Positions 25,862-36,195 of a stretch of 64,000 bases of DNA are shown one piece after another. This DNA comes from Nodosilinea sp. E11. Lineage in GTDB: Bacteria; Cyanobacteriota; Cyanobacteriia; Phormidesmidales; Phormidesmidaceae. The first letter of the stretch is position 1. Each line of letters starts with the position of its first letter. The position numbers and the translations under genes are program-made. The notes beneath the pieces are model-generated. The model was not told the DNA's origin, did not search any database, and saw nothing but the letters and a program-made list of their open reading frames with translations. Location of the stretch: contig NZ_CP136520.1 of assembly GCF_032813545.1 (NCBI RefSeq), forward strand, positions 4,830,001 through 4,894,000, given 5' to 3'.

Positions 25862-25963
25862 GATAGCCATAGTCACCTGAGTTAGGACCTCTAGAACCCT
25901 AAGAACGTTTGAACGTTCGAACGTTCTTAGGGAAAATGTCTTAACCGGATTGGCTATAGCTAG
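25862..25963. repeat. Dispersed palindromic repeat, family 1, copy D (inverted orientation)
   Basis: About 102 bp, inverted relative to copies A and C: GATAGCCATAGTCACCTG and GTTAGGAC at the left, GTCTTAACC and TGGCTATAGC at the right. The centre (25897-25932) is a 36-bp palindrome with only one wobble-compatible mismatch pair, built from CCCTAAGAACGTT and AACGTTCTTAGGG. Confidence 0.8.
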
Positions 25964-26053
25964 ATCAATCAAAACTGCAACGTTTCCCGTAAGGATAAAC
26001 CGTCGTCTGCCCCTACCCAACGTCATGATTCAAGGCAGCAGCCCCAAAAATAA

Positions 26054-26095
26054 AAATGTCTGACCCCTGAAAGCCCCCTGGAGTCAGACACATTT
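26054..26095. terminator. Hairpin with AAATGTCTGAC arms
   Basis: AAATGTCTGAC and GTCAGACACATTT can pair, leaving a C/G-rich loop. It is ~190 nt beyond the CPBP stop in the direction of that gene, so it might end its transcript, or be a repeat remnant. Confidence 0.35.
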
Positions 26096-26285
26096 ACCTG
26101 TAAAAACGCTTTTCAAGCAGACTAGTCCTAAGGTTCAAATGCCCCCAAGTGAGCCGTCAGGGCCAGGCCTGCATGCGTTCTTCAGAATTGAATTCATTGT
26201 CGTTGGTCTGGAGGCTGACGACTTCGATGGAATTACGTAACCTGTCAGACTTTCTTGCCGCTGCCCGTAGGCAGGTTCGGTGGTA

Positions 26286-27176
26286 TTACTCAAGCGACGG
26301 GCGACAGCCCAGATTGACAAAGTAGGGCAATGGGGCTCGGCGGTCGGGCCAGTGATAGGCCACATAGCGCAGCACCCAGGGGGCCGAAACCAGTAGGCAA
26401 AGCACTCCCAGCCACCAGCTGGCGCGAAATTCACCCAGGGTATCGATGGTGGTAGAGGTGGGCTGGCTCGACAGCAGGTCTATGGCCGAGGCGATCGCAT
26501 TGTTGATGGCGTGGGCCGCCATAGGCACCAGCAGCGATCGCGTGCTCAGGTACAGCAGTGACATCACCACCCCAAACACAAACAGCCCAATCAGGTTAGA
26601 GTGCAGTACCCCAAACAGCACTGATGTCAGTACAATCGCCGGGCGAATGCCCCACTTCACTCCCCAGCGGTGCAGCAAAATGCCGCGAAAGATAAACTCT
26701 TCGGTGATCGGGGCCACCACCACTACCGAAAACAGCATCAGGGCATTGTAGAGGCCGGGGGCCGTAGCCCCATTGGCCGATAGCCCGATTGACTGTTGCA
26801 ATGTGTTTTCGACCCAGCCTGGGGCCACCAGCGACAGCCCCAGATAAGACACATGAAACGTGCCCAGGGAAAATAAAAATAACCCTGCGACCAGCCACAA
26901 CAGCTGAACCCAGGCCAGGTGACGGGGCCATGGCCCCAGCAGCGCGGCCAAATTCAGGGGCGATCGCCGGGCGACCATTAAAATCGACGCGCACAGCCCC
27001 GAAAAAATCAGGCTGTAGAGAATTGGGGCCAAAATCGGGTCATCTCCCTGAAGCGGCATCAGCTCTAGCGCCCCCAGGGTGCCGAACACCAGCGCCAAGC
27101 CCATAGAGATCGTAAAAAAGACCAGCATCACAAGCCGCGCCTTGAGGGCCAGAAACGGGTTTTTACAGGTTGCCAT
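26286..27176 (-). CDS. CPBP family intramembrane glutamic endopeptidase
   Basis: A 296-residue protein with about eight membrane helices. The CPBP (Abi/Rce1-like) motifs are complete: motif 1 APITEEFIFRGILLHRW (E-E-x-x-x-R), motif 2 SVLFGVLHSNL (conserved His) and motif 3 MAAHAINNAIAS (H-x-x-x-N). In Rce1-type enzymes these Glu, His and Asn residues form the active site facing into the membrane. In bacteria many members have unknown substrates; in cyanobacteria no role is settled. The gene stands alone, with ~300 bp upstream to the divergent adenylate cyclase gene. The C-terminus YFVNLGCRPSLE is hydrophilic and probably cytosolic. Confidence 0.85.
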   Translation of the reverse strand: MATCKNPFLALKARLVMLVFFTISMGLALVFGTLGALELMPLQGDDPILAPILYSLIFSGLCASILMVARRSPLNLAALLGPWPRHLAWVQLLWLVAGLFLFSLGTFHVSYLGLSLVAPGWVENTLQQSIGLSANGATAPGLYNALMLFSVVVVAPITEEFIFRGILLHRWGVKWGIRPAIVLTSVLFGVLHSNLIGLFVFGVVMSLLYLSTRSLLVPMAAHAINNAIASAIDLLSSQPTSTTIDTLGEFRASWWLGVLCLLVSAPWVLRYVAYHWPDRRAPLPYFVNLGCRPSLE

Positions 27177-27476
27177 ACACTAAAGCCCTGCTCCCCGTGC
27201 CGCCTGCCGCTCTAAAATTTCGCTCGTCTAGCGCGATCGGCCCGGTTTTTCTCGATTCAACCATGAATTGCCCAGAGAGCGCTATAACTGAGGCACACTG
27301 CCTTAGGTTAAGACGTCATTGAGCGTCTTACCGGGCAGGGAAGACGATTGAGCAAGCCCAGGTTGACCTAGGCCAAGGGCTTTGCTCCCATCCTAGGGTG
27401 TCTATTAGCGGCTGTTCTAAGCCTCCGAGCCAGCGCTTACGATAACGGGGGCCATCACTACTTGCTCCAGGGCTTC
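27177..27476. other. Divergent promoter region, CPBP protease / adenylate cyclase
   Basis: A 300-bp gap serving two divergent genes. It contains TAAGACG-TCATTGAG-CGTCTTA (27309-27330), an inverted repeat that could be an operator or small hairpin. Nothing else was recognised. Confidence 0.35.
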
Positions 27477-28694
27477 ATGACCAACGCTTCGCCAGATCTA
27501 GGCGTCATTTTAGTGGCACCGGTGACCGACAGCCCCCTAGGGCCATTGGTGGAGTTGCTAGATTTGCTGCGATCGGTAGGCTACGAGGTGCACCAGGCCA
27601 GCGGCGAAGACGAGATCATCGCCGCCGCCGAAACCGTCCGCCCCGACCTAATTTTGCTGGCTATTGATCAGTTTGACACAGCGGCCATGCGGTTGTGTCA
27701 CCGGCTGAAAAAGCGTCCTTTGACGCGCCAGATAGCGGTGGTAGCCGTGGGCTGCGATCAGTCCCTGGCCCGGCGACTGCGGGCCTTTGAGTTTGGCGTA
27801 GTCGACTATATTGATCAATCGCTCTGGGTCGAAGAGGCTGCTGCCCGCATCAAAGCCCACGTGGGCAGCCATCGCCTGCAACACCATCTGCGACAGCAGG
27901 CCCAGCGAGCGGTATCAGCGGGCAGCGCCACCAATTTGCTGGCCGATCTACAAAAGGCCCTGCGCCGCCAAGCCCAGCTTTTACAGGCCCAAAACCAGCA
28001 GCTCCAGCAAGAAATGCAGGAGCGCGAACAGGCCCAGCAGGCCCTGCGCCTAGAGCAGCAAAAATCTGAACAACTGCTGCTGAATATTTTGCCCCAGGCG
28101 GTGGTTGATAAGCTCAAGCGACTGGAGGGATCGCTGGCCGAGCGCTTTGACAATGTCACCATCTTATTTGCCGACATTGTCAACTTTAGTCCGCTGGCGG
28201 CCCAGACTAGCCCGCTGGAGCTGGTAGACTGGCTCAACCAAATTTTCTCAGCCTTTGACCGCCTGGCCGAGCAGCATCAGCTCGAAAAAATTAAAACCAT
28301 TGGCGACGCCTACATGGTGGTGGGGGGGCTGCCTTTACCTCGTCCCGACCATGCTGAAAGCGTTATGGAGATGGCCCTGGCCATGCAGCAGACCGCTGCC
28401 CACATCACCCGTAGCGACAGCCAAGAGTTTCAGTTGCGCATTGGTATCAACACCGGGCCGGTGGTGGCCGGGGTAATCGGCATTAAAAAATTTAGCTACG
28501 ACCTCTGGGGCGATGCGGTCAACATCGCCAGCCGTATGGAGTCCCAGGGGGTGCCGGGCAAAATTCAGATCACCGAGGCCACGTACCAGTGTCTCAAACA
28601 CCGCTACGCCTTTGCTGAGGTGGGCCAGGTGATGGTCAAGGGCCACGGCTATTTGACCACCTACCAATACGTCGGCCCTGGGCAAAAAGCTTGA
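27477..28694 (+). CDS. Class III adenylate cyclase with degenerate receiver domain
   Basis: A 405-residue soluble protein. The N-terminal domain (~8-130) has a receiver fold pattern, but the phosphoacceptor position is Ala62 (LILLAIDQF), the acidic pair near the N-terminus is missing, and the usual Lys is replaced (YIDQS). It is therefore unlikely to be phosphorylated. A Gln-rich coiled coil (~155-200) links to the cyclase domain. Metal-binding Asp233 (ILFADIVNF) and Asp277 (TIGDAYM), adenine-specifying Lys273 and Asp342 (SYDLWGD), and Asn349/Arg353 (NIASRM) are all present, so ATP rather than GTP is the expected substrate. Cyanobacteria use cAMP in motility and light responses. ATG 27477 is chosen over the upstream TTG 27462. 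It precedes glyS on the same strand by ~130 bp. Confidence 0.88.
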   Translation: MTNASPDLGVILVAPVTDSPLGPLVELLDLLRSVGYEVHQASGEDEIIAAAETVRPDLILLAIDQFDTAAMRLCHRLKKRPLTRQIAVVAVGCDQSLARRLRAFEFGVVDYIDQSLWVEEAAARIKAHVGSHRLQHHLRQQAQRAVSAGSATNLLADLQKALRRQAQLLQAQNQQLQQEMQEREQAQQALRLEQQKSEQLLLNILPQAVVDKLKRLEGSLAERFDNVTILFADIVNFSPLAAQTSPLELVDWLNQIFSAFDRLAEQHQLEKIKTIGDAYMVVGGLPLPRPDHAESVMEMALAMQQTAAHITRSDSQEFQLRIGINTGPVVAGVIGIKKFSYDLWGDAVNIASRMESQGVPGKIQITEATYQCLKHRYAFAEVGQVMVKGHGYLTTYQYVGPGQKA

Positions 28695-28822
28695 TAGACT
28701 GATAAGGCCAAATTTGGGCGGCGGAGTTCGGTATCCTGTGGGTACGCAATCGATCGCCTCCATGCGGCAGTCAAAAGAACGGCCCCTAGGGGTTTTCGCA
28801 CGGTTAACTCATATCTCTTTCT

Positions 28823-30958
28823 ATGGCGACATTTTTGCTGGAAGTTGGCACCGAAGAACTGCCCGCCAGTTTTGTAAGCGATGCCCTTCACCAGTGGCAG
28901 GCCCGCATTCCGGCGGAGTTAGCTGAGCTGGCTTTGGCCCCTGAGGCAGTGCGATTCTACGGTACCCCTCGCCGCCTGGCGGTGATGCTTGACGGCCTGC
29001 CCCTGCGCCAGATTGACCGCACTGAAGACGTCAAAGGCCCCCCGGCCCAGGCGGCCTTCAAAGATGGTCAGCCCACTAAAGCTGCCCAGGGGTTTGCCAA
29101 ATCTAGGGGCGTAGACGTATCTGCCCTAGAGGTGCGCGACACCGACAAGGGTTCCTTTGTCTTTGTCACCCAAACGATTCCGGGGCGGGCCGCCACCGAT
29201 ATTTTGACCGAGCTAATTCCCCAATGGATTGGGGGCCTGGAGGGCAAGCGGTTTATGCGCTGGGGCGATGGCGACCTGCGCTTTCCGCGACCGATTCGCT
29301 GGCTGGTGACGCTGATGGATGGCGAGGTGCTGCCCCTGACCATCGAGAACGGGTCGCTGGTGTGCGTCAGCGATCGCATCTCCCAGGGCCATCGGGTGCT
29401 GCATCCTGCCCCGGTTACCCTGCGCCGTGCCCAAGACTACGTAGAAGCCCTGCGCCAGGCCTACGTTGAGATCGACCCTACGGCCCGTCGTCTGCTGATT
29501 CAGCGTCAGGTAGAAGAGACGGCCAAACAGCTAGGGGGGGTGCCGATGATTTCGGCTTCTCTGCTCGATGAGGTTACCAACCTGGTGGAATGGCCCAACG
29601 CCGTCGTCGGCAAGTTTGACCCAGAATTTCTGGAGCTGCCGCCCGAGGTCGCCATCATTGAAATGGAAAGCCACCAGCGCTATTTTCCGCTGAAGCAGAG
29701 TGCCGACGGGCTAGCGCTGATGCCGATGTTTATCACTATTTCTAACGGCGACCCCAGCAAAGACGCCATTATTGCCGAGGGTAACGCCCGGGTAATTCGG
29801 GCGCGGTTGTCCGATGGCAAATTTTTCTACGATGCCGATCGCGCCCAGCCCTTAGATGCCTTTGTCGCTAAGCTCGAAACCGTTACCTTTGAGGAACGGT
29901 TGGGGTCGATGACGGCGAAGGTGCAGCGGATTGGGGCGATCGCCGACCACCTCTGCGATCAGCTCAATCTGGCCGCCCAGCCCCGCCAGCACATTCGCCG
30001 GGCCGCCTACCTCTGCAAAGCTGACCTGGTGACGCAGATGGTGGGCGAGTTTCCTGAGCTGCAAGGGATCATGGGCCAAAAGTACGCCCTCCACAGCGGC
30101 GAGCCTGAGGCTGTGGCGACCGCCCTGGCCGAGCACTATCTCCCCAAGGGCGCGCAGGATAGCCTGCCCCAAACCCTGGTGGGCCAGGTGGTGGGCATTG
30201 CCGATCGCCTCGACACCCTGGTGGGCATTTTTAGCACCGGGCAGCTGCCAACCGGCTCCTCTGACCCCTTTGCTCTCAGACGCGCCGCCAATGCCGTGCT
30301 GAATATTATCTGGGCGGCGGCGCTGCCCCTCAACCTGGCTCGCCTGCTCGATACCGTCGTCCAAGACTTTGCCCAAGACCCGGCTCTAACCGTGGACGCG
30401 CCGGATAGCCTACGCAATCAGCTCTACGACTTCTTTTTGCAGCGGGTGCAAACCCTCCTGCAAGATGAGCTGGGCATTGACTACGACTTGGTCAACGCGG
30501 TGATTGGCGAGCGGGCTCTGGCCGACCCCTTAGACGTCAAAGACCGCGCCCTGTTTTTGCAAGCGATGCGTCGCAGTGGCCGCATGGAGAAAGTCTACGA
30601 AACCGTAAACCGGGCCACCCGGCTGGCCGCCCAGGGCACCCTAGAGACCCAGGTGCTCGACCCTGAGGGGGTGATCGACCCTGCCGCCCTAGAGGCCAAG
30701 GCAGAGCTGGCGTTTTTTGCCGCCCTCCAGACTCTACTGCCCCAGACCCAGGCCGCTCAGGCCAGCCGCAACTACGATCAGCTGGTGGCGGGTCTGGAGC
30801 AGGTTGCGCCGGTAGTCAGTGGTTTCTTTGATGGCCCCGACAGCGTGCTGGTGATGGCCGAAGACCCGGCGGTACGGCAAAACCGGCTCAACCTGCTGGG
30901 CCTACTGCGTAACCACGCCCTGGTGCTGGGCGACTTTGGGGCGATCGTGAAGGGGTAG
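28823..30958 (+). CDS. glyS: Glycyl-tRNA synthetase beta subunit
   Basis: A 711-residue protein of normal GlyS length. It starts [17 protein letters not shown], the diagnostic N-terminus of bacterial GlyS, and carries [50 protein letters not shown] and the C-terminal anticodon-binding part near [15 protein letters not shown]. Together with the alpha subunit GlyQ (not in the window) it forms the alpha2-beta2 enzyme that charges tRNA-Gly. The start is the ATG at 28823. murD begins 8 bp after its stop, so the two form an operon. Confidence 0.95.
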   Translation: MATFLLEVGTEELPASFVSDALHQWQARIPAELAELALAPEAVRFYGTPRRLAVMLDGLPLRQIDRTEDVKGPPAQAAFKDGQPTKAAQGFAKSRGVDVSALEVRDTDKGSFVFVTQTIPGRAATDILTELIPQWIGGLEGKRFMRWGDGDLRFPRPIRWLVTLMDGEVLPLTIENGSLVCVSDRISQGHRVLHPAPVTLRRAQDYVEALRQAYVEIDPTARRLLIQRQVEETAKQLGGVPMISASLLDEVTNLVEWPNAVVGKFDPEFLELPPEVAIIEMESHQRYFPLKQSADGLALMPMFITISNGDPSKDAIIAEGNARVIRARLSDGKFFYDADRAQPLDAFVAKLETVTFEERLGSMTAKVQRIGAIADHLCDQLNLAAQPRQHIRRAAYLCKADLVTQMVGEFPELQGIMGQKYALHSGEPEAVATALAEHYLPKGAQDSLPQTLVGQVVGIADRLDTLVGIFSTGQLPTGSSDPFALRRAANAVLNIIWAAALPLNLARLLDTVVQDFAQDPALTVDAPDSLRNQLYDFFLQRVQTLLQDELGIDYDLVNAVIGERALADPLDVKDRALFLQAMRRSGRMEKVYETVNRATRLAAQGTLETQVLDPEGVIDPAALEAKAELAFFAALQTLLPQTQAAQASRNYDQLVAGLEQVAPVVSGFFDGPDSVLVMAEDPAVRQNRLNLLGLLRNHALVLGDFGAIVKG

Positions 30959-30965
30959 CAATGCC

Positions 30966-32312
30966 ATGAAAAATGCCCACGTTATCGGTTTAGGTAAATC
31001 TGGAGTAGCGGCAGCCCGTCTGCTGCGTCGCGAAGGCTGGTCGGTGGTGCTGAGCGATCGCGGCTCTAGCCCGGCCCTCGTAGCCCAGCAAGAGTCTCTG
31101 CGCCAAGACGACATCACCGTATTGCTCGACTACAGTTTCGTGCCCGACAGCCGGACAAACCTCCTAGTGGTCAGCCCCGGGGTTCCTTGGGATAGCCCGC
31201 CGCTGGCCGCCGCCCGCGACAATGGCCTGGAGGTAATTGGCGAGACAGAGCTGGCCTGGCGCTTTTTACAAGACCGCCCCTGGGTGGGCATTACCGGCAC
31301 CAACGGCAAAACCACCACTACGGCCCTCACCGCCGCTATTTTTCAGGCGGCAGGGCTGAATGCCCCCGCCTGCGGCAATATTGGCTATGCCGCCTGTGAA
31401 CTGGCCCTAGAACCCACCGTGCCCGACTGGGTGATCGCCGAGCTCAGCAGCTACCAGATTGAGGCCTCGCCAACCCTGGCTCCCAAAATTGGTCTGTGGA
31501 CCACTCTCACCCCCGACCACCTCCAACGGCACGGCACCGTTCAAAACTACGCTCAGATCAAGGCTGCCCTGATGCATCGTTCAGAACTAACGGTGTTTAA
31601 TGGCGACGACCCCTACCTACGGCAGCACCTGAGCCCAGATTTTGTCTCGGCCCACTGGACCAGCGCCGCAGGCCGAGGGGCGATCGCACCCCTGCGCCCC
31701 TGCGCCTACATCGAAGGCGACTGGATCAAGTTTGAGGGCATTGACATCGTCCGGGCCGATGCCCTGCGGATGGTGGGCGACCATAACCGGCAAAACCTGC
31801 TGCTGGCCGTAACGGCGGCTTGTTTAGCAGAATTGGATGGTGAGGCGATCGCCGCTGGTGTTGAATCGTTTCCGGGGGTGCCCCACCGGCTAGAGCATAT
31901 CTGCACCTGGCAGGGCATCGACTTTATCAATGACTCGAAGGCCACTAACTATGACGCTGCTGAGGTGGGGCTGCGATCGGTGGCCGCCCCGACAGTATTG
32001 ATCGCAGGCGGCGAAGCCAAAGAAGGCGACGACACCGCCTGGGTAGAGCGCATTCAAGCCCAGGCTGCCACCGTGCTGCTGATTGGCGACGCCGCCCCCC
32101 AGTTTGCCCAGCGGTTAGATACCGCTGGGTATAGCACCTATGAAATCGTCGAAACGATGGATCGAGCGGTAGAGCGGGGGGCCGAACTCGCCCCCGCCCT
32201 GGGAGCTGCCGTGGTGCTGCTCTCCCCCGCTTGCGCCAGCTTCGATCAGTACCCTAACTTCGAGCAGCGGGGCGAGCACTTCCGCCAGCTCTGCCAGGAG
32301 CGATTTCTATAG
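30966..32312 (+). CDS. murD: UDP-N-acetylmuramoyl-L-alanine--D-glutamate ligase
   Basis: A 448-residue Mur ligase. It has an N-terminal Rossmann-like UMA-binding domain ([15 protein letters not shown]), the ATP-binding P-loop [14 protein letters not shown] at ~108-121, [23 protein letters not shown], and a C-terminal domain beginning FPGVPHRLE with [12 protein letters not shown]. It adds D-glutamate to UDP-MurNAc-L-Ala in the cytosol during peptidoglycan synthesis. It follows glyS after 8 bp. A family 2 repeat hairpin lies ~50 bp after its stop. Confidence 0.95.
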   Translation: MKNAHVIGLGKSGVAAARLLRREGWSVVLSDRGSSPALVAQQESLRQDDITVLLDYSFVPDSRTNLLVVSPGVPWDSPPLAAARDNGLEVIGETELAWRFLQDRPWVGITGTNGKTTTTALTAAIFQAAGLNAPACGNIGYAACELALEPTVPDWVIAELSSYQIEASPTLAPKIGLWTTLTPDHLQRHGTVQNYAQIKAALMHRSELTVFNGDDPYLRQHLSPDFVSAHWTSAAGRGAIAPLRPCAYIEGDWIKFEGIDIVRADALRMVGDHNRQNLLLAVTAACLAELDGEAIAAGVESFPGVPHRLEHICTWQGIDFINDSKATNYDAAEVGLRSVAAPTVLIAGGEAKEGDDTAWVERIQAQAATVLLIGDAAPQFAQRLDTAGYSTYEIVETMDRAVERGAELAPALGAAVVLLSPACASFDQYPNFEQRGEHFRQLCQERFL

Positions 32313-32362
32313 AGTTGATGGGGGCAGTACTCCTCACCCAATAGATGTTTGCACTATCACAC

Positions 32363-32466
32363 TGAATCCTGTTTGGTTACCCCCCGGTTTAGCAGGGCGC
32401 ATGCCATGCGCCCCTACGATTGGGCCTTTTGGGCATCGGGGTTATGCCATTCGGATTTGCTATCAG
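32363..32466. repeat. Dispersed repeat, family 2, copy 1
   Basis: About 104 bp with GAATCCTG...TTGGTTACCCCC, a GGGCGCAT-GCC-ATGCGCCC hairpin, CCCTACGATTG, CCTTTTGGGCATCGGGG and CCATTCGGATTTG. Related elements lie at 41573-41674 and, inverted, at 36009-36096. It is in the gap between the ends of the murD and ilvA genes, where its hairpin could help terminate transcription. Confidence 0.75.
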
Positions 32467-32496
32467 GAACAGTTGGCTGCCTTGCATCGCCGGATA

Positions 32497-34008
32497 CTAA
32501 CCCAAAAACAGCTTGTAGGCGGGGTTTTGGTTTTCGTCCCAGTACTGGTAGCCGAGGCCATCTAAAAACGCCTGCCACTGGGCCATTTCCTGGGGCGGCA
32601 CCTGAATGCCGGTAACAATGCGGCCATAGTCGGAGCCGTTGTTGCGGTAGTGAAACAGGCTGATATTCCAGTCGGGGCTCATGGCGTTGACAAACTTCAT
32701 CAGCGCACCGGGGCGCTCAGGAAACTCAAACCGGTAGAGCAGTTCGTTATGGGCCAGGGGCGACTTGCCGCCGACCATATGGCGCAGGTGCATTTTTGAG
32801 AGTTCATCATCGGTTAAATCTAGAGTCTTGAGCCCTTCCGATTCAAACAGTTGGGCCATTTTTTGGGCATCGGCCCGGCCCTGCACCTCTAGGCCGACGA
32901 AAATGTGGGCTTCGTGGTTGTCGGCGATGCGGTAGTTGAACTCGGTCAGGTTGCGGGTGCCGAGGCATTCGCAGAAGGCTTTGAGGCTGCCCGGCGTTTC
33001 GGGGATGGTGACGGCAAAGATGGCCTCCCGGTGCTCGCCAATGGCGGCGCGCTCGGCCACAAACCGCAGGCGATCGAAGTTCATATTGGCTCCGCAGGCC
33101 ACAGCCACCAGGGTTTGGTCGGTGATGCCCTCGCGCTCAACGTAGGCTTTGGCTCCGGCGATCGCCAGCGCTCCGGCGGGTTCTAAGATCGATCGCGTAT
33201 CTTCAAACACATCTTTGATCGCGGCGCAAATATCGTCAGTGCCCACCAAAATAATGTCGTCTACATACTGCTGGCAGAGGCGAAAGGTTTCTTCCCCGAC
33301 CTGGCGCACGGCTACACCGTCGGCAAATAGCCCCACCTGGCTGAGCCGCACCCGCTCCCCAGCTTTCAGCGACTGAGACATGGCATCGGCCTCAATGGGC
33401 TCTACACCGATAATCTTGATCTCGGGCCGCAGCCGCTTGACATAGGCCGCGATCCCCGAAATCAGGCCGCCGCCACCGATCGCTACAAAGATCGCGTGGA
33501 TGGGCCGGGGATGCTGGCGCAGCATTTCCATGCCAATGGTGCCCTGGCCTGCGATCACATCGGGGTCGTCGAAGGGGTGCACAAAGGCCATGCCTTTTTC
33601 TGCGGCTAGCTGGCGGGCATGGGCGTAGGCGTCATCGTAGGTTTCGCCGTAGAGCACCACCTCACCCCCCCGCGCCCTGACCGCGTTGACCTTGACCGCC
33701 GGAGTGGTGGTAGGCATGACAATGATGGCGCGGGTGCCCAGGTGCTTGGCCCCCAGCGCTACCCCCTGGGCGTGGTTGCCCGCTGACGAGGCCACTACCC
33801 CCTGGGCCAGTTGCTCTTGAGACAGGTGAGCCATTTTGTTATAAGCCCCCCGCAGCTTAAAAGAAAACACCGACTGCATGTCTTCTCGCTTCAGCAGCAG
33901 CCGGTTGTGCAGCCGCGCCGACAGGCTGGAGGCCTCCTCTAGGGGGGTTTCTTGTGCTACGTCATAAACTCGGGCGGTGAGAATGCGTTCGAGATAGTCG
34001 GTGGGCAT
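32497..34008 (-). CDS. ilvA: Threonine ammonia-lyase, biosynthetic
   Basis: A 503-residue PLP enzyme of fold type II. The PLP lysine is Lys51 in SFKLRGAYNK. The phosphate-binding loop GGGGLISGIA and SAGNHAQGVA are present. The catalytic half (~1-320) is followed by two ACT-like regulatory modules (~325-415 and ~420-503), which in IlvA bind isoleucine and valine for feedback control. That length fits the long biosynthetic form rather than the short catabolic one. It deaminates threonine to 2-oxobutanoate, the first step of isoleucine synthesis. Convergent with murD. The 175-bp gap upstream leads to the chemoreceptor gene's stop. Confidence 0.95.
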   Translation of the reverse strand: MPTDYLERILTARVYDVAQETPLEEASSLSARLHNRLLLKREDMQSVFSFKLRGAYNKMAHLSQEQLAQGVVASSAGNHAQGVALGAKHLGTRAIIVMPTTTPAVKVNAVRARGGEVVLYGETYDDAYAHARQLAAEKGMAFVHPFDDPDVIAGQGTIGMEMLRQHPRPIHAIFVAIGGGGLISGIAAYVKRLRPEIKIIGVEPIEADAMSQSLKAGERVRLSQVGLFADGVAVRQVGEETFRLCQQYVDDIILVGTDDICAAIKDVFEDTRSILEPAGALAIAGAKAYVEREGITDQTLVAVACGANMNFDRLRFVAERAAIGEHREAIFAVTIPETPGSLKAFCECLGTRNLTEFNYRIADNHEAHIFVGLEVQGRADAQKMAQLFESEGLKTLDLTDDELSKMHLRHMVGGKSPLAHNELLYRFEFPERPGALMKFVNAMSPDWNISLFHYRNNGSDYGRIVTGIQVPPQEMAQWQAFLDGLGYQYWDENQNPAYKLFLG

Positions 34009-34183
34009 TGCAGAGGAGGAGGCGAAAGGGTAAACCCTAATTTTAGGGCGGCAATGGTCTCAATCGTCAGCAACAATTGTGGGGAGGCGATGGCTTGGGA
34101 ACAGCCTGACCGCTTTATCCTCTCTCCAATCCCTTTCGCACTGGTCTGATCGACCTCAAAACCACTCCTATTTAAAACCACTC

Positions 34184-35698
34184 TTAGTCTTCAAGGTTGA
34201 AGTAGGCCATGGTCTGCTGTAGTTGGGCGGCTTGGACGGCCATGGTGTGGCTAGAGGTGGCTAGCTGCTCAGCGGCGGCGGCATTGTGCTGGGTGACTTC
34301 GTCTAGATGCACCATAGCCTCGTTGATTTGAGCAATGCCGTGGTTTTGTTCCAGACTGGAGCGGGTGATTTTAGCCATGAGCCCCGAGGTTTGCTGAATG
34401 CTAGGCACAATTTGCTTAAACAGGTCGCCGGTACGGTTGCTCACCACCATACTGCGATCGGCCAGGGTGGTGATTGCTTCGGCGGCCAGGCGGCTGTGCT
34501 CGGCGAGCTTACGCACTTCTTTGGCCACGACGGCAAAGCCTTTGCCGTGTTCACCGGCGCGGGCGGCCTCCATGGTGGCATTGAGGGCGAGCAGGTGGGT
34601 TTGCTCAGCGATGTCTTCAATCACGCTGATTTTGGCGATAATGTCTCGAATGGCCTGTACAGTTTCGGTGACGGCCTGCTGGCCTTCATCGACCATGGTG
34701 GCCGATTGAATGGCCGACGTATAGGTGTACTTAGCCTGGTCTACGTGACCATTGATAATGGCCTTCATTTGCTCAATCGCTACGGTGGTCTGCGCCACCC
34801 CAGCGGCCTGCTTGGCATTGCCGAGAGAAAGCCCCTGGGCGGCCTCGTTGAGGTGAGCCGAAATGTCTAGCATGCGCTTAGTGGCCGCCTGCTCAGCTTG
34901 GATGATGGTGGAGAGGCGGGTGGTCATCGTCTGAAGTGCGCTGAGCATGCGGCCAATTTCATCTTCGCCACCGGCTGGAATGGGAACCTGAAGATCGCCG
35001 TCGGCGACTCGCTGGGCGATCGCAGCGGTGACCAGAATGGGTTGGGTAATGCGGTCTGCCAAATAGTAGGCGAGGCCAACGACCACGACGCCAACCAAAA
35101 TGCTGCCCCACAAAATGTAGAGCGCCAGCCGGGAAGAAAAGGTAAGCGTACCTTCTAAGTCACGTTCAAAGGCGGCTAGGCCGTTTTGCGAGTTGTTGAG
35201 GAGACCCTCGATGGTGTCGGTATAGGCCTCTTTCAATCGCTGGTACTCTGGGCCGTCGAGCAGAGCCACCGCTTGGGCCGACTGCCCGGCGGTGACCAGG
35301 TCGAAGGCGGCGGTCTCTAGCTGCACTAGCTGCCTATTGATTGTGTCTTGCTGGGCAAACAACGACTGCATTTCGGTATTGGTGGCGTTGGCCTGGGCGG
35401 CAGTAAGCAGGGCATCGAGCTGGGGTTCTACACGGTTGTAGCGGTCTTGCCAGCGGCTGTCTTGGGTAAACACGTAGTTGCGCATTGACTGGGTGAGCAC
35501 TTCGTCTAGCCAGACGATTTGCTGGGCGCGGGAGAGCTGCTGTTGGGACGCACTCACCGCAACCAACCGGTGGCGAATTTGCCCGACGGCGTAATACATG
35601 ACTGTGCCCACGGCGGTCAGCGTCAGGGCTCCACAGAGGTAACCGACGAAAATTCGCGTCCGAATTTTGCTAGAGGCTAATTGCTTAAAGATAAACAT
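34184..35698 (-). CDS. Methyl-accepting chemotaxis protein
   Basis: A 504-residue transducer. TM1 lies at ~12-36, followed by a ~150-residue helical extracytoplasmic sensor (4HB-like). TM2 is at ~188-212, HAMP at ~213-265, and a cytoplasmic signalling domain from ~285 to the end. The signalling tip reads [20 protein letters not shown] then [17 protein letters not shown], close to consensus (usual N-A-A-I-E-A-A-R is here N-A-T-M-E-A-A-R). In cyanobacteria such proteins serve phototaxis or pilus-based motility through CheA/CheW homologues, none of which is nearby. The ligand is unknown. No methylation-site assignment is attempted. Confidence 0.9.
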   Translation of the reverse strand: MFIFKQLASSKIRTRIFVGYLCGALTLTAVGTVMYYAVGQIRHRLVAVSASQQQLSRAQQIVWLDEVLTQSMRNYVFTQDSRWQDRYNRVEPQLDALLTAAQANATNTEMQSLFAQQDTINRQLVQLETAAFDLVTAGQSAQAVALLDGPEYQRLKEAYTDTIEGLLNNSQNGLAAFERDLEGTLTFSSRLALYILWGSILVGVVVVGLAYYLADRITQPILVTAAIAQRVADGDLQVPIPAGGEDEIGRMLSALQTMTTRLSTIIQAEQAATKRMLDISAHLNEAAQGLSLGNAKQAAGVAQTTVAIEQMKAIINGHVDQAKYTYTSAIQSATMVDEGQQAVTETVQAIRDIIAKISVIEDIAEQTHLLALNATMEAARAGEHGKGFAVVAKEVRKLAEHSRLAAEAITTLADRSMVVSNRTGDLFKQIVPSIQQTSGLMAKITRSSLEQNHGIAQINEAMVHLDEVTQHNAAAAEQLATSSHTMAVQAAQLQQTMAYFNLED

Positions 35699-36195
35699 CA
35701 GCAGGGTTGGTAATGGGGCCTGACCGGATCGCCGAATTCACCATTCCAGCTTTCCCGCTGCCAACCACGACACAACGTCTGCCCTAGAGAAGCCAGGCCA
35801 CTTTCAGGTCGCTGAACGCCTCTATGATCAAGTCTTATACCAAACCCGACCCACAAAACCCCGATTCGAAACCGGTATCTCGTAGGGGCATAACCTTGTG
35901 TCGCCTATAGGGGCACAACCTTACAGCGCGTGACACACTGCAATGCCCCTACAAATCAGGGGTAGGCAAATAGGATTTGGGATAATCCCAAATCCGACGA
36001 CAAACTTGCAAAACCCCGAATCCCAAACGGTCAACCCCTAGGGGCGCATGGCATGTGCCCTGCTGAATCGGGGGCAATCAACCAAGATTCGGTATTAGAG
36101 CCAAAAAACGATCGGCAGATGAGCCGCGAGGCGGGGATCGCAAGTTCGCATCCTAGGATAGAGTTGCAGGTAAACTTGGCGCGGTGCCGTTGCCC
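35699..36195. other. 500-bp gene-free region rich in repeat sequence
   Basis: A divergent gap. It contains the family 2 repeat copy 3 (36009-36096, inverted) and, at 35833-36005, several related pieces (CGTAGGGGCATAACC, AATGCCCCTACAAAT, and a GGATTTGGGATAATCCCAAATCC palindrome). These look like nested or decayed copies. Promoters for the flanking genes must also lie here. Confidence 0.5.
36009..36096. repeat. Dispersed repeat, family 2, copy 3 (inverted)
   Basis: On the plus strand: CCCCGAATCCCAAACGGTCA, CCCCTAGGGGCGCATGGCAT, GTGCCCTGCTGAATCGGGGG, then CAATCAACCAAGATTCGG. The reverse complement lines up with copies 1 and 2, including the GGGCRCATGCCATGCGCCC hairpin, here with one mismatch in the stem. 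Confidence 0.7.

Larger units (their letters stand above)
25686..26285. other. 600-bp gene-free region with repeats
   Basis: Holds family 1 repeat copy D (25862-25963) and a hairpin at 26054-26095. The rest shows no supported gene. A 99-codon minus frame at 26135-26434 overlaps the CPBP gene in another frame and is not called. Confidence 0.5.

Noticed and set aside
26135-26434. 99-codon minus-strand frame near the CPBP gene
   Set aside because: Overlaps the CPBP coding sequence in another frame and has no motif.
32325-32345. ACTCCTCACCC resembling the core of the small RNA Yfr1
   Set aside because: The expected ACTCCTCACAC core is not matched exactly and the two flanking stems are not seen.
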